64,000 bases of DNA from an uncultured Prevotellaceae bacterium (GCA_902778255.1 CACYXD010000005.1:179585-243584); one strand, 5' to 3'. Numbered from the stretch's first letter, positions 36,483-45,912 are shown. Notes: generated by a model from the sequence alone, not told the origin. Translations and numbers: made by a program.

Positions 36483-37130
36483 TCAACGCAGATAAGGGTT
36501 CATTCGAATCTCTTCACCGATGATGGTACGAGGCCCATGGCCTGGATAGACAACGGTTTCCGCAGGCAGATGGGCAACAACGGTAGTAAGGCTCTCGATG
36601 AGCTGCGACCACGAGCCGCCAGGAAGGTCGCTACGGCCTACACTCATGCGGAAAAGCGTGTCGCCAGAGAAGGCAATATGCTCTTCTTCACAATAGAAAA
36701 TGACGCTGCCAGGAGAATGACCTGGGGTGTGGAGCACCTCCAGGCTGTGATTGCCGAAGGTAATCATATCATCGTGGCTAAGGATAGTGCCAACAGGAGC
36801 GCTGGAAAGATTGGTACCTAGGTCAAAACCCATCATGCGGCATTGCTGGTCGAGGTCTTCTATCATCGTCTGATCGGCGCTATGAGCCTCAGGCTTCAGC
36901 CCAAAAGCTGAGAGAACGAAGGCTGCACCAAACACATGATCAAAGTGACCATGGGTGCAGAGATGATGTACAGGCTTCAGTTGATTATCGCGGATATAAG
37001 TCTCAATAGCCTTTTGTTCGCCCTCATAAAGGGCACCGCAGTCAATGATGACACACTCGTTGGTATCATCACTCACTACGTAGCAGTTTTCCTGAAGCGG
37101 ATTTACCTCGAAAGTCTTGATTGTAAGCAT
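36483..37130 (-). CDS. MBL-fold metallo-hydrolase (glyoxalase II-like)
   Basis: A 215-residue metallo-beta-lactamase-fold hydrolase. The metal motif is CTHGHFDHVFG (HxHxDH, about residues 58-63), with a distal HTPGHSPGS, an FSGDTLF aspartate and a final VYPGHGPRT histidine. It resembles the short glyoxalase II-like group rather than a true GloB, which has a further C-terminal domain. It lies 2 bp after rsmG, likely on the same transcript. Confidence 0.85.
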   Translation of the reverse strand: MLTIKTFEVNPLQENCYVVSDDTNECVIIDCGALYEGEQKAIETYIRDNQLKPVHHLCTHGHFDHVFGAAFVLSAFGLKPEAHSADQTMIEDLDQQCRMMGFDLGTNLSSAPVGTILSHDDMITFGNHSLEVLHTPGHSPGSVIFYCEEEHIAFSGDTLFRMSVGRSDLPGGSWSQLIESLTTVVAHLPAETVVYPGHGPRTIIGEEIRMNPYLR

Positions 37131-37132
37131 AA

Positions 37133-37753
37133 TTACAGCGGTAGGTAAATGCAGTATTTCTCCTTAAACCACTCCTCGCTGAAATAGTTGGAAAGCTCGG
37201 TGGATTGGACAATCTTCTTGAAAGGCTGCGTCTCGCCCTGCAAGTTGCCGCCCTTCAGACAGATTACACCATTGGGCAGAGCGTTTTGCTGCTCCTTGCT
37301 GATATTCTTGCGTACAATCTTCACAAGATCGGGTAGGGGCATCACAGCACGGCTCACCACAAAGTCGTACTTGCCTTTCTCGTCCTCACCACGCAGATGC
37401 TCTGGGTGGCAGTTCTTCAGGCCGATAGCGTTGCATACCTCCTGCGCCACACGGATCTTCTTGCCAGTACCGTCGATGAGTTTGAACTCGCACTCAGGAA
37501 AGAGGATGGCAAGGGGTACACCAGGAAAGCCGCCGCCTGTGCCGAAATCGAGAATCTGGGTGCCGGGCTTGAAGCCGATAAACCGGCCTATAGCCAGGGA
37601 ATGGAGCACGTGGTGCTCGTAGAGATTATCGATATCCTTGCGTGAGATAACGTTAATCTTTTGATTCCATTCATGATACAGCGCATTAAGCGATTCAAAT
37701 TGCACATATTGCTCGTTGGTGAGCTTAGGAAAATACTTCTCAATCAATTTCAT
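37133..37753 (-). CDS. rsmG: 16S rRNA (guanine-527 N7) methyltransferase
   Basis: RsmG methylates G527 of 16S rRNA; its loss gives low-level streptomycin resistance in other bacteria. The protein is 206 residues from the ATG at 37753. Features are NQKINVISRKD, the SAM-binding DFGTGGGFPGVPLA and SRAVMPLPDLVK. An upstream TTG (37768) is rejected because it would lie ahead of the -7 box, which is only 4 bp from the ATG. Confidence 0.93.
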   Translation of the reverse strand: MKLIEKYFPKLTNEQYVQFESLNALYHEWNQKINVISRKDIDNLYEHHVLHSLAIGRFIGFKPGTQILDFGTGGGFPGVPLAILFPECEFKLIDGTGKKIRVAQEVCNAIGLKNCHPEHLRGEDEKGKYDFVVSRAVMPLPDLVKIVRKNISKEQQNALPNGVICLKGGNLQGETQPFKKIVQSTELSNYFSEEWFKEKYCIYLPL

Positions 37754-37757
37754 GGCG

Positions 37758-37765
37758 CAAAGATA
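37758..37765 (-). promoter_or_regulatory. -7 box immediately before rsmG start
   Basis: TATCTTTG on the minus strand; the ATG at 37753 would be at or within a base or two of the transcription start, implying a leaderless mRNA. Confidence 0.55.
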
Positions 37766-37770
37766 CAAAT

Positions 37771-37798
37771 AATTCTTAATTCTTAATTCTTAATTCTT
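37771..37798 (+). repeat. AATTCTT heptamer array, four perfect units
   Basis: Four perfect AATTCTT units between the divergent rsmG and HAD genes, ending 10 bp before the HAD -7 box. Confidence 0.9.
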
Positions 37799-37800
37799 AA

Positions 37801-37816
37801 TAATTTTGTACCTTTG
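37801..37816 (+). promoter_or_regulatory. promoter of the HAD-panB genes with joined -7 boxes
   Basis: TAATTTTG (37801-37808) is directly joined to TACCTTTG (37809-37816). No TTG is found at the usual -33 distance; the heptamer array is there instead. Confidence 0.6.
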
Positions 37817-37841
37817 CACCCGATTTTAAATAAAGTAGGTA

Positions 37842-38498
37842 ATGAGACAACTGAAAGCGGCACTTTTCGACCTCGATGGTGTGGTGTTTGACACAGAACC
37901 TCAATACACCATTTTCTGGGGAAGTCAATGCCGGTTATATCATCCGGAACACCCGGGACTGGAACACGAGATCAAGGGCTCCACGCTACAGCAGATATAT
38001 GATAAATGGTGGAGTGGGGAACTGGAGAAGGAACGCCCCATCGTGACACAAAAGCTCAATGATTTCGAGGCTCAGATGGACTATGACTACATTGCCGGCT
38101 TCGAGACGTTTGTGCGCGATCTGAGAAAGAATGGCATGAAGACCGCTGTAGTGACCAGCAGCAATATGCCAAAGATGGAGAGCGTCTTTCGGGCCCGTCC
38201 AGAATTTAAATCCCTGTTTGATGCGATATTGACCAGCGAGGACTTTGCCGAGAGCAAGCCATCGCCTGACTGTTATCTGAAAGGTGCTGAACGATTTGGG
38301 GTGAGTCCCGATGAGTGTGTTGTGCTGGAAGATAGTATCAACGGACTGAAGAGCGGACGCGCCGCAGGGATGTTTGTCGTAGGACTGACTACCACTAATT
38401 CCAAGGAAAATATTCAATTACTATCAAATATACAAATACCTGATTACCAGGATATTGATTATAAAAAGTTAAAGAGATTATGGCAGGATATCTTGTAA
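37842..38498 (+). CDS. HAD-superfamily hydrolase, beta-phosphoglucomutase-like
   Basis: A 218-residue HAD phosphatase with all motifs: nucleophile [11 protein letters not shown] (Asp10, Asp12), Ser/Thr of VVTSSN, Lys of [11 protein letters not shown] and the acidic pair in [16 protein letters not shown]. The cap type places it with sugar-phosphate phosphatases/phosphomutases; the substrate is not known. Its last 19 bases overlap panB, so translation is probably coupled. Confidence 0.88.
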   Translation: MRQLKAALFDLDGVVFDTEPQYTIFWGSQCRLYHPEHPGLEHEIKGSTLQQIYDKWWSGELEKERPIVTQKLNDFEAQMDYDYIAGFETFVRDLRKNGMKTAVVTSSNMPKMESVFRARPEFKSLFDAILTSEDFAESKPSPDCYLKGAERFGVSPDECVVLEDSINGLKSGRAAGMFVVGLTTTNSKENIQLLSNIQIPDYQDIDYKKLKRLWQDIL

Positions 38499-39301
38499 GC
38501 GATGAGCGTAAGGTAACGACCCACCGCTTTATTGAAATGAAGCAAAAAGGTGAGAAGATTTCAATGCTCACCTCATACGATTACACCACAGCAGGAATCG
38601 TTGACCGTGCAGGTATTGACGGCATTCTGGTAGGCGATTCAGCCTCGAACGTGATGGTGGGTAATTCCACCACTTTGCCCATGACCGTAGATCAGATGAT
38701 TTATCACGCTCGTTCGGTAGTGCGTGGCGTGAAACGTGCGCTGGTGGTCTGTGATATGCCTTTCGGCTCGTATCAGACAGGCGTGCATGATGGTGTGGTG
38801 AACGCTATCCGCATCATGAAAGAGAGTGGTTGCGATGCCCTGAAAATGGAGGGTGGCGTAGAGATCATGGACACGGTAAAGGCTATTCTCGATGCTGGTA
38901 TTCCTGTGATGGCTCATTTAGGACTGACACCTCAGAGCATCAATAAGTTCGGCACCTATGCCGTGCGTGCCAAGGAAGAACGGGAAGCTGCCAAACTGCT
39001 ATCTGATGCTAAGGCATTGGCTGAAGTGGGCTGCTTTGCTGTGACGCTGGAGAAAGTGCCGGCCAAACTGGCTGAGCAGGTGACAAAGGAAATCAGTGTG
39101 CCTACTATCGGTATCGGTGCTGGCGGTAAGTGCGACGGTCAGATCCTGGTAGTAGCAGATATGCTGGGTATGAACCAGGGCTTCTCACCACGCTTCCTGC
39201 GTCGCTATGCCGACCTGAACACGGTGATGACTGATGCTATTGGCAGCTATATTACTGATGTGAAGAATTGTGATTTTCCCAACGAGAGTGAGTCGTATTA
39301 A
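38480..39301 (+). CDS. panB: 3-methyl-2-oxobutanoate hydroxymethyltransferase
   Basis: PanB makes ketopantoate, the first step toward pantothenate and CoA (coaE lies elsewhere in the window). The 273-residue protein shows [27 protein letters not shown], the metal-binding KMEGG segment, the catalytic [10 protein letters not shown] region and [17 protein letters not shown]. It overlaps the HAD gene and is followed 11 bp later by an MFS transporter. Confidence 0.96.
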   Translation: MAGYLVSDERKVTTHRFIEMKQKGEKISMLTSYDYTTAGIVDRAGIDGILVGDSASNVMVGNSTTLPMTVDQMIYHARSVVRGVKRALVVCDMPFGSYQTGVHDGVVNAIRIMKESGCDALKMEGGVEIMDTVKAILDAGIPVMAHLGLTPQSINKFGTYAVRAKEEREAAKLLSDAKALAEVGCFAVTLEKVPAKLAEQVTKEISVPTIGIGAGGKCDGQILVVADMLGMNQGFSPRFLRRYADLNTVMTDAIGSYITDVKNCDFPNESESY

Positions 39302-39312
39302 TCAATCATATT

Positions 39313-40512
39313 GTGAATACACAAGGAACGAAGGTTCATATTCGTCTCTGGCATAGAGAATTTTGGTTGATGGCAATAGCAAATCTATCGCTTTCCATGG
39401 CCGTCACCATGCTTATCCCTGCATTGCCTGTGTGGTTGCAGACGATGGCTCGTCTGGACAATCACCAGACGGGATTAGCAATGGGCATCTTTGCGCTTGG
39501 CTTGTTCTTGCCTGGGGCGTTTTGCTCGTATCTGGTGCAGCGCTTTAGACGTAATGTTGTATTTATCCTGTCTGTTTTATTGCTGGCAGCCACAATGACA
39601 TTACCGTTTTATCAGCTGCCCTTCCTGTATGCTTTCCCGTTGATACTGATATGGCGCATGGTACAGGGAGCTGCTTTCGGCTTGGCTCAGATGGTGCTGA
39701 CGTCCACATTGATTATCGACACATGTGAGTCGCATCAGCGTACTGAGGCCAATCATTCGGCAACTTGGTTTGGACGCTTTGCCCTATCGATAGGTCCAAT
39801 GGTGAGCCTGCTTTTGATGCACTTGTCGAGTCTCACCATTCCTTATAGCGATCCAAGTCTTTCATTATCGACATTGAATGTGTTTTTCGTTGCCATGATA
39901 TGTTGTTTTGTGGCAGTAATACTGATTCTCAGCATCCATTTCCCCTTCAGGATTCCTGAAGATCGTATGCACATGATGAGCCTTGACCGTTTCTTCCTGA
40001 TATCAGGATGGCCCTTGTTTGTCAATCTCGTACTTATTACCGCAGCAATAGGGCTGCTAATGTCGTTTCCTGTGACTGTTGATGCTTACGGTATGGTGAT
40101 GTTAGGGTTTCTACTCGCTCTCTTAGCTCAGCGTTTTGTGTTCCAGGATGCGGAGTTGAAAAGTGAGGTGGTGGCAGGTCTGTTGTTGATAGGCGCATCA
40201 TTGATCATCCTTTTGGCTTCGAGGTATTCTCCGTTGACAACACCCATCCTTGGACTTGGCTTAGGTCTCGTAGGAGCACGATTCCTGTTGTTCTTCATCA
40301 AACTGAGCAGGCATTGTCAGCGCGGCACCTCGCAAAGCACCTTTATGCTGGGGTGGGAGAGTGGACTCGCCATAGGAATAGGGCTGGGCTATTATGCTTT
40401 CAGAGGACATACAATGGAAATGCTGCTAACAGCATTCTCGCTGATAGTGATGGCTTTGCTGCTATATGTCTCGTTGGTTCATAAATGGTTCCTGAAACAT
40501 AAGAACCGGTAG
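39313..40512 (+). CDS. MFS transporter
   Basis: A 399-residue protein with about twelve hydrophobic segments. The loop between segments 2 and 3 (YLVQRFRRN) fits the MFS cytoplasmic signature region. It starts with GTG at 39313, 11 bp after panB; no nearby ATG gives the full first helix. The substrate is unknown. Being next to panB, transport of a pantothenate precursor is conceivable but unsupported. Confidence 0.78.
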   Translation: MNTQGTKVHIRLWHREFWLMAIANLSLSMAVTMLIPALPVWLQTMARLDNHQTGLAMGIFALGLFLPGAFCSYLVQRFRRNVVFILSVLLLAATMTLPFYQLPFLYAFPLILIWRMVQGAAFGLAQMVLTSTLIIDTCESHQRTEANHSATWFGRFALSIGPMVSLLLMHLSSLTIPYSDPSLSLSTLNVFFVAMICCFVAVILILSIHFPFRIPEDRMHMMSLDRFFLISGWPLFVNLVLITAAIGLLMSFPVTVDAYGMVMLGFLLALLAQRFVFQDAELKSEVVAGLLLIGASLIILLASRYSPLTTPILGLGLGLVGARFLLFFIKLSRHCQRGTSQSTFMLGWESGLAIGIGLGYYAFRGHTMEMLLTAFSLIVMALLLYVSLVHKWFLKHKNR

Positions 40513-40615
40513 GATTTTGCTGATATTTGTTGCTTTGGAGTATGATTTATTGTTAAAAATAATAAAATCGATATTTACAACAAAAAATATTCGTAATTTC
40601 GTAGCCGCAAAACTA

Positions 40616-40623
40616 TATCTTTG
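40616..40623 (+). promoter_or_regulatory. -7 box of the propeller/AraC regulator
   Basis: TATCTTTG, 12 bp before the ATG at 40636. A TTG at 40621 that would lengthen the gene lies inside this box and is rejected. Confidence 0.55.
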
Positions 40624-40635
40624 GAAGTCATTAGA

Positions 40636-43600
40636 ATGAAAATCATCATACGTTCGATTTTAGCTGTTGCATGGTTGGCATTGATGGGACACTCATATGT
40701 CAATGCACAGGTGCTTCAGGCATCCAGACATCATTACTCAACTGACGATGGCCTGGCGAGCAATACCATTGCCCAAATGGCACAGGACAACTATGGCTAT
40801 GTGTGGTTGGCTACGTGGAATGGACTCTCCCGTTTTGATGGTTATAATTTCTATAATTACAAGACGGGACCAACCAGCGGGATAAAGAACATGCACAACC
40901 GTATATCGCAGATTACTGTTGATAACCAGCAAAATGTATGGGTGCGTATGTACGACGGACGCGTCTTTGTTATGAAACGTTCGGTTGACTACTTTATCAA
41001 TCCCTTTGAGAATATCAGCGGTAGCGATGAATATCGCACACAGACTCCTTTCTTCGTAACCAGCAGTGGCGATATGCTGGTATATATTGAGGATGTAGGA
41101 TTATACAGACTGAGTGTAGAGAATGAAAATGTGAAAGCTCAACTCATCACTGTTGGTGACTTGAAGATAACCTCCGTAGCAGAAGGATATCAAGATGATA
41201 TATGGCTTGGTACAGACCAAGGCGTTCACAGGCTGGATGCCAGCAATATGACCGTAGAGCGTAAAGGAATGTTCCTTGACGAGAACATTACCGCTATGTT
41301 CTCTAACGGATATAATGTTTTTGCCGGTACAACGAGCGGCAAGATCTTGGCTTTCTCTTATGGTCAGGAACCACAAGTTATACGGCAGGGAAATTCTGCA
41401 ATCATTTTTCTTTTCGTCGACAGCCACGGGCTGGTTTGGTTTACCGACCAGAGAATGGGAGCAACAAGATTGAACCCTGAGACTGGGGATGAGAAATTAT
41501 TCATCCAGAACGTGAAAATGCCCGACTATGATGGATCGGGAGGAGGCTTTGCAGAATGTAATGGCGTGGTATGGATGTCAATGAATCGTGGAGGATTCGG
41601 CTATTATGACCGTCAGCATGATGAGGTGGAATACTTCCATAACGACCCATCAAACCCATGGAACCTGTCAAATACGGTGACAGCTATGCTAGTCACTAAT
41701 GAAAGTGTGGTGTTCGAGTCGACTTTAAGGCGTGGCCTAGAGAAGATGGAGGTCATCAATAAAACAATTGAGCGCAAACTTCTCGTCCCCAATGCTACTG
41801 AGTTGATGGACAATGAAGTGAGAGGAATGTTGTATGACAAAGCAAGGCATCAACTGCTTATCAGCAACAAGGCTGGAGCGCTCTTCATTATCAAAGACGA
41901 CAGTACAAAATCAGTTTTTACAAAGACGGGTGACGGTGCACCACTTGGACGTATTTATGGTATCTCCAAAGATAAGAAAGGCAACTATTGGCTCGCTTCA
42001 AAAGACAACGGACTATTTCGTATGTCTGCGGATGGAAGCGGTTACAATATCGTAAACTATTGTCATCGTGAAGGTGACAACAGGTCGTTGAATGATAACC
42101 ACGTCTATAATACTGTTGAAGACAATGAAGGAAATCTATGGATAGCCACCTATGGCGGAGGCGTCAATATGAAGCCCAATGGAAAGGATGAATTCCTCTA
42201 TGCAAAGCATGGAATGACCAATTATCCCATTAGCTCATATCAGAAAGTACGTACTGTTGCACTAGATAAGGACGGCAATGTATGGGCAGGTTCAACAGAC
42301 GGTATACTGATCATGTCGTATAAGAATGGGAAGGTTGACGTGAGGAAGCTGGAGCCATCAGAGGAATTCCCCAATGATTACCTGATGTCAAATGATATCG
42401 TCTGTATAGACCGTGATATACATGGCATGATGTGGGTTGGTACCAATGGCGGTGGATTGGCTCATACCATTGGACAAGACTCAAAGGGACGTTGGCGCTT
42501 TGAATATTTCGGATCAAAAGACGGATTGATTTCTGAGGAAATAAAGAGCCTTACATTTGATAGCCGTGGGAATGTATGGTTCGCAACTGATCACAACCTG
42601 TGTTCCTTTGATATCGGTAAGCGCATCTTTGCTACCTATTCGAGTCTGGAGGGAGTCGATGAGACCAACTGTTCAGAAGGGTCGGCTACGTTGCTCGGAA
42701 ATGGGCATCTTCTCTTTGGAACGCTGAATGGTTATTACCATGTTGATCAGGAGAAACTGATTACCTCAAGCGGTTCTTTGTTGAAGTTGCGTATTACAGA
42801 TTTCTGGCTGGATGATGAGTTGCAGAGTCCGCGCCTGGGAAGCATATACAACTTTTATGTGCCAGACGCTAAGAGCGTGGAATTGCCTAATCACGATTCG
42901 CGTTTCATGTTCCGCTTCGCATCGCTGAACTATCAGTTGCAGCACCGTGTTCATTATCAGTATATGCTTGAAGGCTATGATGAAGACTGGCAGAATGCAG
43001 ACAAAATGCGCATCGCATCTTATGGAGATTTGCCTTCTGGTACGTATGTTTTCAAGGTGAAGGCCTTCCTGCTTGATTCGCCAGACAAATATGACTTGAA
43101 AGAAATAGAGGTCGTCGTACCTGCGTCATTCTTCCTATCGCGTGCCTCAATATGGGTATATCTCGCTGTTGGCATCATTCTGCTTATCATGCTGATGCTC
43201 TGGCTTCAGGGCCGTCGTCGTGAACGAGAAAAGAAACGTGCGAGAAATGCGTCTTCAGAAATGGACATAGAAAGGAAGGAAGACATGGAGTTTATACACA
43301 CTGTGCAGGCATGGATGGAAATGAACTATAAGACCCCTGAACTGAATGTTGAACCCCTACTGGTGCAGATGTCAATCAGTCGTGCGGAGTTTGAAAGTCA
43401 ACTGAAGCGCATCACTAAAAAATCAGTAAGAGAATATATCAGCGAATTCCGTCTGAACAAGGCAAAGCAAATGCTTGAGCAGACAAACGATAGCATTGCT
43501 GACATCTCTTTTGATTTAGGATTTACAAATGCTGCACAGTTTAACCGATTGTTCCAAAGCATGACTGGAATGACGCCTTCGCAGTATCGTGACAAATTCA

Positions 43601-43653
43601 AACGAGTAAATGTTGGCGCAGAAGAAACTGCATCGTATGAAATTATAGAGTAA
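40636..43653 (+). CDS. membrane-spanning propeller sensor fused directly to an AraC-type DNA-binding domain (no kinase)
   Basis: A 1005-residue protein. It has a signal peptide (ending VNAQ), then a periplasmic two-component-regulator propeller with repeated blades (GYVWLATWNGLSRFDG; GNYWLASKDNGLFRM; GNLWIATYGGGVNM; GNVWFATDHNLCSF), then a Y_Y_Y domain (about 760-830, HYQYMLEGYDEDW), one membrane helix (about 835-857) and a cytoplasmic AraC-type HTH (IADISFDLGFTNAAQFNRLFQSMTGMTPSQYRD). The histidine kinase and receiver of hybrid two-component systems are absent. It probably binds a sugar or similar signal outside the membrane and acts on DNA directly. No target operon is adjacent. Confidence 0.88.
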   Translation: MKIIIRSILAVAWLALMGHSYVNAQVLQASRHHYSTDDGLASNTIAQMAQDNYGYVWLATWNGLSRFDGYNFYNYKTGPTSGIKNMHNRISQITVDNQQNVWVRMYDGRVFVMKRSVDYFINPFENISGSDEYRTQTPFFVTSSGDMLVYIEDVGLYRLSVENENVKAQLITVGDLKITSVAEGYQDDIWLGTDQGVHRLDASNMTVERKGMFLDENITAMFSNGYNVFAGTTSGKILAFSYGQEPQVIRQGNSAIIFLFVDSHGLVWFTDQRMGATRLNPETGDEKLFIQNVKMPDYDGSGGGFAECNGVVWMSMNRGGFGYYDRQHDEVEYFHNDPSNPWNLSNTVTAMLVTNESVVFESTLRRGLEKMEVINKTIERKLLVPNATELMDNEVRGMLYDKARHQLLISNKAGALFIIKDDSTKSVFTKTGDGAPLGRIYGISKDKKGNYWLASKDNGLFRMSADGSGYNIVNYCHREGDNRSLNDNHVYNTVEDNEGNLWIATYGGGVNMKPNGKDEFLYAKHGMTNYPISSYQKVRTVALDKDGNVWAGSTDGILIMSYKNGKVDVRKLEPSEEFPNDYLMSNDIVCIDRDIHGMMWVGTNGGGLAHTIGQDSKGRWRFEYFGSKDGLISEEIKSLTFDSRGNVWFATDHNLCSFDIGKRIFATYSSLEGVDETNCSEGSATLLGNGHLLFGTLNGYYHVDQEKLITSSGSLLKLRITDFWLDDELQSPRLGSIYNFYVPDAKSVELPNHDSRFMFRFASLNYQLQHRVHYQYMLEGYDEDWQNADKMRIASYGDLPSGTYVFKVKAFLLDSPDKYDLKEIEVVVPASFFLSRASIWVYLAVGIILLIMLMLWLQGRRREREKKRARNASSEMDIERKEDMEFIHTVQAWMEMNYKTPELNVEPLLVQMSISRAEFESQLKRITKKSVREYISEFRLNKAKQMLEQTNDSIADISFDLGFTNAAQFNRLFQSMTGMTPSQYRDKFKRVNVGAEETASYEIIE

Positions 43654-43669
43654 ATGAATTAGAAAAAAT

Positions 43670-43846
43670 AGGGACCGTCTTGGTTAGATTGGGATACTCA
43701 TCAAATAGCAATGAAAACCGGGCAGTCTTCTCTTGTCAATGGCGGGCCATTACCCAAGCGTTTTTAAATGCCGATGGATTACAAAGACGGAGAGCACCCA
43801 CAACCTGTGATAAAGGAGTTTTCATCACATCACCCTGGCGGTCCCT
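43670..43846. other. 177-bp non-coding element closed by an inverted repeat, upstream of ribE
   Basis: AGGGACCGTC (43670-43679) and GGCGGTCCCT (43837-43846) are inverted repeats with one mismatch. Inside are further pairings (CTTGG near 43679 with CCAAG near 43765; AATGGC-GG-GCCATT near 43738-43751). Codon-free and G+C-rich in a 218-bp gap. It could be a structured RNA leader of ribE or a small mobile repeat. It does not match the FMN riboswitch consensus. Confidence 0.5.
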
Positions 43847-43871
43847 TCCTTTTTATTAATAAAGAGAAAGT

Positions 43872-44474
43872 ATGTTTTCTGGAATTATTGAAGAGTTTGC
43901 TACGGTAGTAGCGATTAGACATGATAGAGAGAATATTGACTTCACGCTGACCTGCTCGTTCACCAACGAACTGAGCATTGATCAGAGTGTGGCTCATAAT
44001 GGCGTTTGCTTGACGGTAGTGAAGATTGACGGCAACCAATATGTAGTGACTGCCATGAAAGAGACACTCGACCGTACGAACTTGGGACTCCTGAAAGAGG
44101 GCGATAAGGTAAACGTGGAACGCTCAATGGTGATGAACGGCAGACTGGACGGACATATCGTTCAGGGACACGTAGATCAGACGGCTAAATGTGTAAAGAT
44201 GGAAGATGCTAACGGCTCTACCTATTTCACTTTCGAATATCCTGAGAATAAAGAGATGGCGCGTCGTGGCTATTTCACGGTGGATAAGGGTTCTGTGACC
44301 GTTAATGGCGTTTCGCTTACGGTATGTAACCCCACGGCAAACTCGTTTCAGGTGGCTATCATCCCTTACACAATGGAGCACACCAACTTCCAGGATATCC
44401 GTGTAGGAACTGTGGTCAATCTGGAGTTTGACATCCTGGGCAAATATATTGCCCGACTGAATGAACTGAAATAA
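43872..44474 (+). CDS. ribE: riboflavin synthase alpha chain
   Basis: Combines two lumazine molecules into riboflavin. The 200-residue protein begins MFSGIIEE and has the typical two-fold repeat: VAHNGVCLTV and DRTNLG in the first barrel, TVNGVSLTV and EHTNF in the second. It is followed 24 bp later by serS. The unusual 177-bp element lies directly upstream. Confidence 0.95.
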   Translation: MFSGIIEEFATVVAIRHDRENIDFTLTCSFTNELSIDQSVAHNGVCLTVVKIDGNQYVVTAMKETLDRTNLGLLKEGDKVNVERSMVMNGRLDGHIVQGHVDQTAKCVKMEDANGSTYFTFEYPENKEMARRGYFTVDKGSVTVNGVSLTVCNPTANSFQVAIIPYTMEHTNFQDIRVGTVVNLEFDILGKYIARLNELK

Positions 44475-44498
44475 AAAGATAAAAAACAAATATAGATT

Positions 44499-45818
44499 AT
44501 GCTTACACTTAAACTCATTACTGAGGAAACCGAGCGCGTGATTCGTGGCTTGGAAAAGAAACATTTCAAAGGTGCTAAAGAGGCTATCGACGAGGTACTG
44601 GCTGTTGACAAACGTCGTCGTGAGGCCCAGCAGGAACTCGACAAGAACCTGAGTGAGGCCAAGAAAATGGCTGCCCAGATTGGTGGTCTGATGAAGGAAG
44701 GTAAAAAAACCGAGGCTGATGCTATCAAGGCTAAGGTGTCTGAGATGAAGGAGACCAACAAGCAGTTGGAGGACACCATGAATCAGGCTCAGGAGGAGAT
44801 GACTCGTCTGCTCTGTCAGATTCCTAATATCCCCTACGATGAGGTGCCTGAAGGTGCTGCCGCAGAGGATAATCATGTGGTGAAGTCAAACCTGAAGGAG
44901 TGCACAGAAAACGATACCGTTGGCAACTGGGATGTTAATCCGAAGTTGGGTATTGCTAATCCTCTGCCACACTGGGAACTGGCAAAGAAATACAACCTCA
45001 TCGATTTCGATTTGGGCGTAAAGATTACTGGTGCCGGCTTCCCCGTTTATATCGGCAAAGGTGCCCGTCTGCAGCGTGCTTTGATTAACTTCTTCCTGGA
45101 TGAGGCTCGCAAGAGTGGTTACACAGAGATTATGCCTCCAACCGTAGTGAATGCTGCTTCTGGTTATGGTACAGGTCAGTTGCCCGATAAGGAAGGGCAG
45201 ATGTATCACTGCGAGGTTGATGATTTCTATCTCATTCCTACTGCTGAGGTGCCAGTAACGAATATCTATCGTGACGTGATTCTCGACGAGAAAGATCTGC
45301 CCGTCAAGAATTGTGCTTACACGGAGTGCTTCCGTCGTGAGGCTGGCTCATACGGAAAAGACGTTCGTGGACTGAACCGTCTGCACGAGTTCTCGAAGAT
45401 TGAGATTGTTCGCATCGATAAGCCCGAGCATTCCAAAGAGAGCCATAAGGAGATGCTGGCACACGTAGAGGGACTACTGAAGAAGCTAGAACTCCCTTAT
45501 CGTATCCTGCTGCTCTGTGGCGGCGATCAGTCGTTCACTTCTTCTATCTGCTACGATTTCGAGGTTTACTCAGAAGCTCAGGGTCGCTGGCTTGAGGTTT
45601 CATCTGTATCCAACTTCGATACCTATCAGGCAAACCGCTTGAAGTGCCGCTATCGTAACGCAGAGACCAAAAAGACAGAACTCTGCCACACGCTGAACGG
45701 TTCTGCGCTGGCTCTGCCTCGTATTGTGGCAGCCCTGCTGGAGAACAACCAGACAGAGAACGGCATTAAGATTCCTGCAGCACTTGTGCCCTATACAGGT
45801 TTCGAAATGATTGACTAA
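44499..45818 (+). CDS. serS: seryl-tRNA synthetase
   Basis: Class II synthetase charging tRNA-Ser. The 439-residue protein has a long N-terminal coiled coil (about residues 20-110, rich in Lys/Glu) that grips the tRNA long arm, then class II motif 2 (FRREAGSYGKDVRGLNRLHEFSKIEI) and motif 3 (NGSALALPRIVAALLENNQ). The length is slightly over the E. coli enzyme. It shares a transcript with ribE or is read through from it. Confidence 0.97.
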   Translation: MLTLKLITEETERVIRGLEKKHFKGAKEAIDEVLAVDKRRREAQQELDKNLSEAKKMAAQIGGLMKEGKKTEADAIKAKVSEMKETNKQLEDTMNQAQEEMTRLLCQIPNIPYDEVPEGAAAEDNHVVKSNLKECTENDTVGNWDVNPKLGIANPLPHWELAKKYNLIDFDLGVKITGAGFPVYIGKGARLQRALINFFLDEARKSGYTEIMPPTVVNAASGYGTGQLPDKEGQMYHCEVDDFYLIPTAEVPVTNIYRDVILDEKDLPVKNCAYTECFRREAGSYGKDVRGLNRLHEFSKIEIVRIDKPEHSKESHKEMLAHVEGLLKKLELPYRILLLCGGDQSFTSSICYDFEVYSEAQGRWLEVSSVSNFDTYQANRLKCRYRNAETKKTELCHTLNGSALALPRIVAALLENNQTENGIKIPAALVPYTGFEMID

Positions 45819-45846
45819 TAGTCAAAAACAACAATAAATTGTTGTA

Positions 45847-45877
45847 AAGTGGAAGTTTTTTTTAAAAACTTCCACTT
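45847..45877 (+). terminator. 14-bp perfect hairpin after serS
   Basis: AAGTGGAAGTTTTT (45847-45860) and AAAAACTTCCACTT (45864-45877) with a TTT loop, preceded by a smaller ACAACAAT/ATTGTTGT hairpin. The 3' U tract is weak. Confidence 0.7.
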
Positions 45878-45881
45878 ATTA

Positions 45882-45912
45882 TTTGCACATATTATTTAAT
45901 TTTGTATCTTTG
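45882..45912 (+). promoter_or_regulatory. promoter of the lipoprotein gene, joined -7 boxes
   Basis: TTTG (45882-45885), 19 bp, TATCTTTG (45905-45912). A second octamer TAATTTTG (45897-45904) is directly joined upstream of the used -7 box. Confidence 0.7.

Noticed and set aside
43670-43846. FMN or other known riboswitch before ribE
   Set aside because: The conserved FMN-element blocks are not present on either strand; only generic pairing is seen.
43660-43860. A coding frame across the element upstream of ribE
   Set aside because: Open for about 60 codons but with no ATG and no recognisable protein, and the inverted repeats better explain the sequence.
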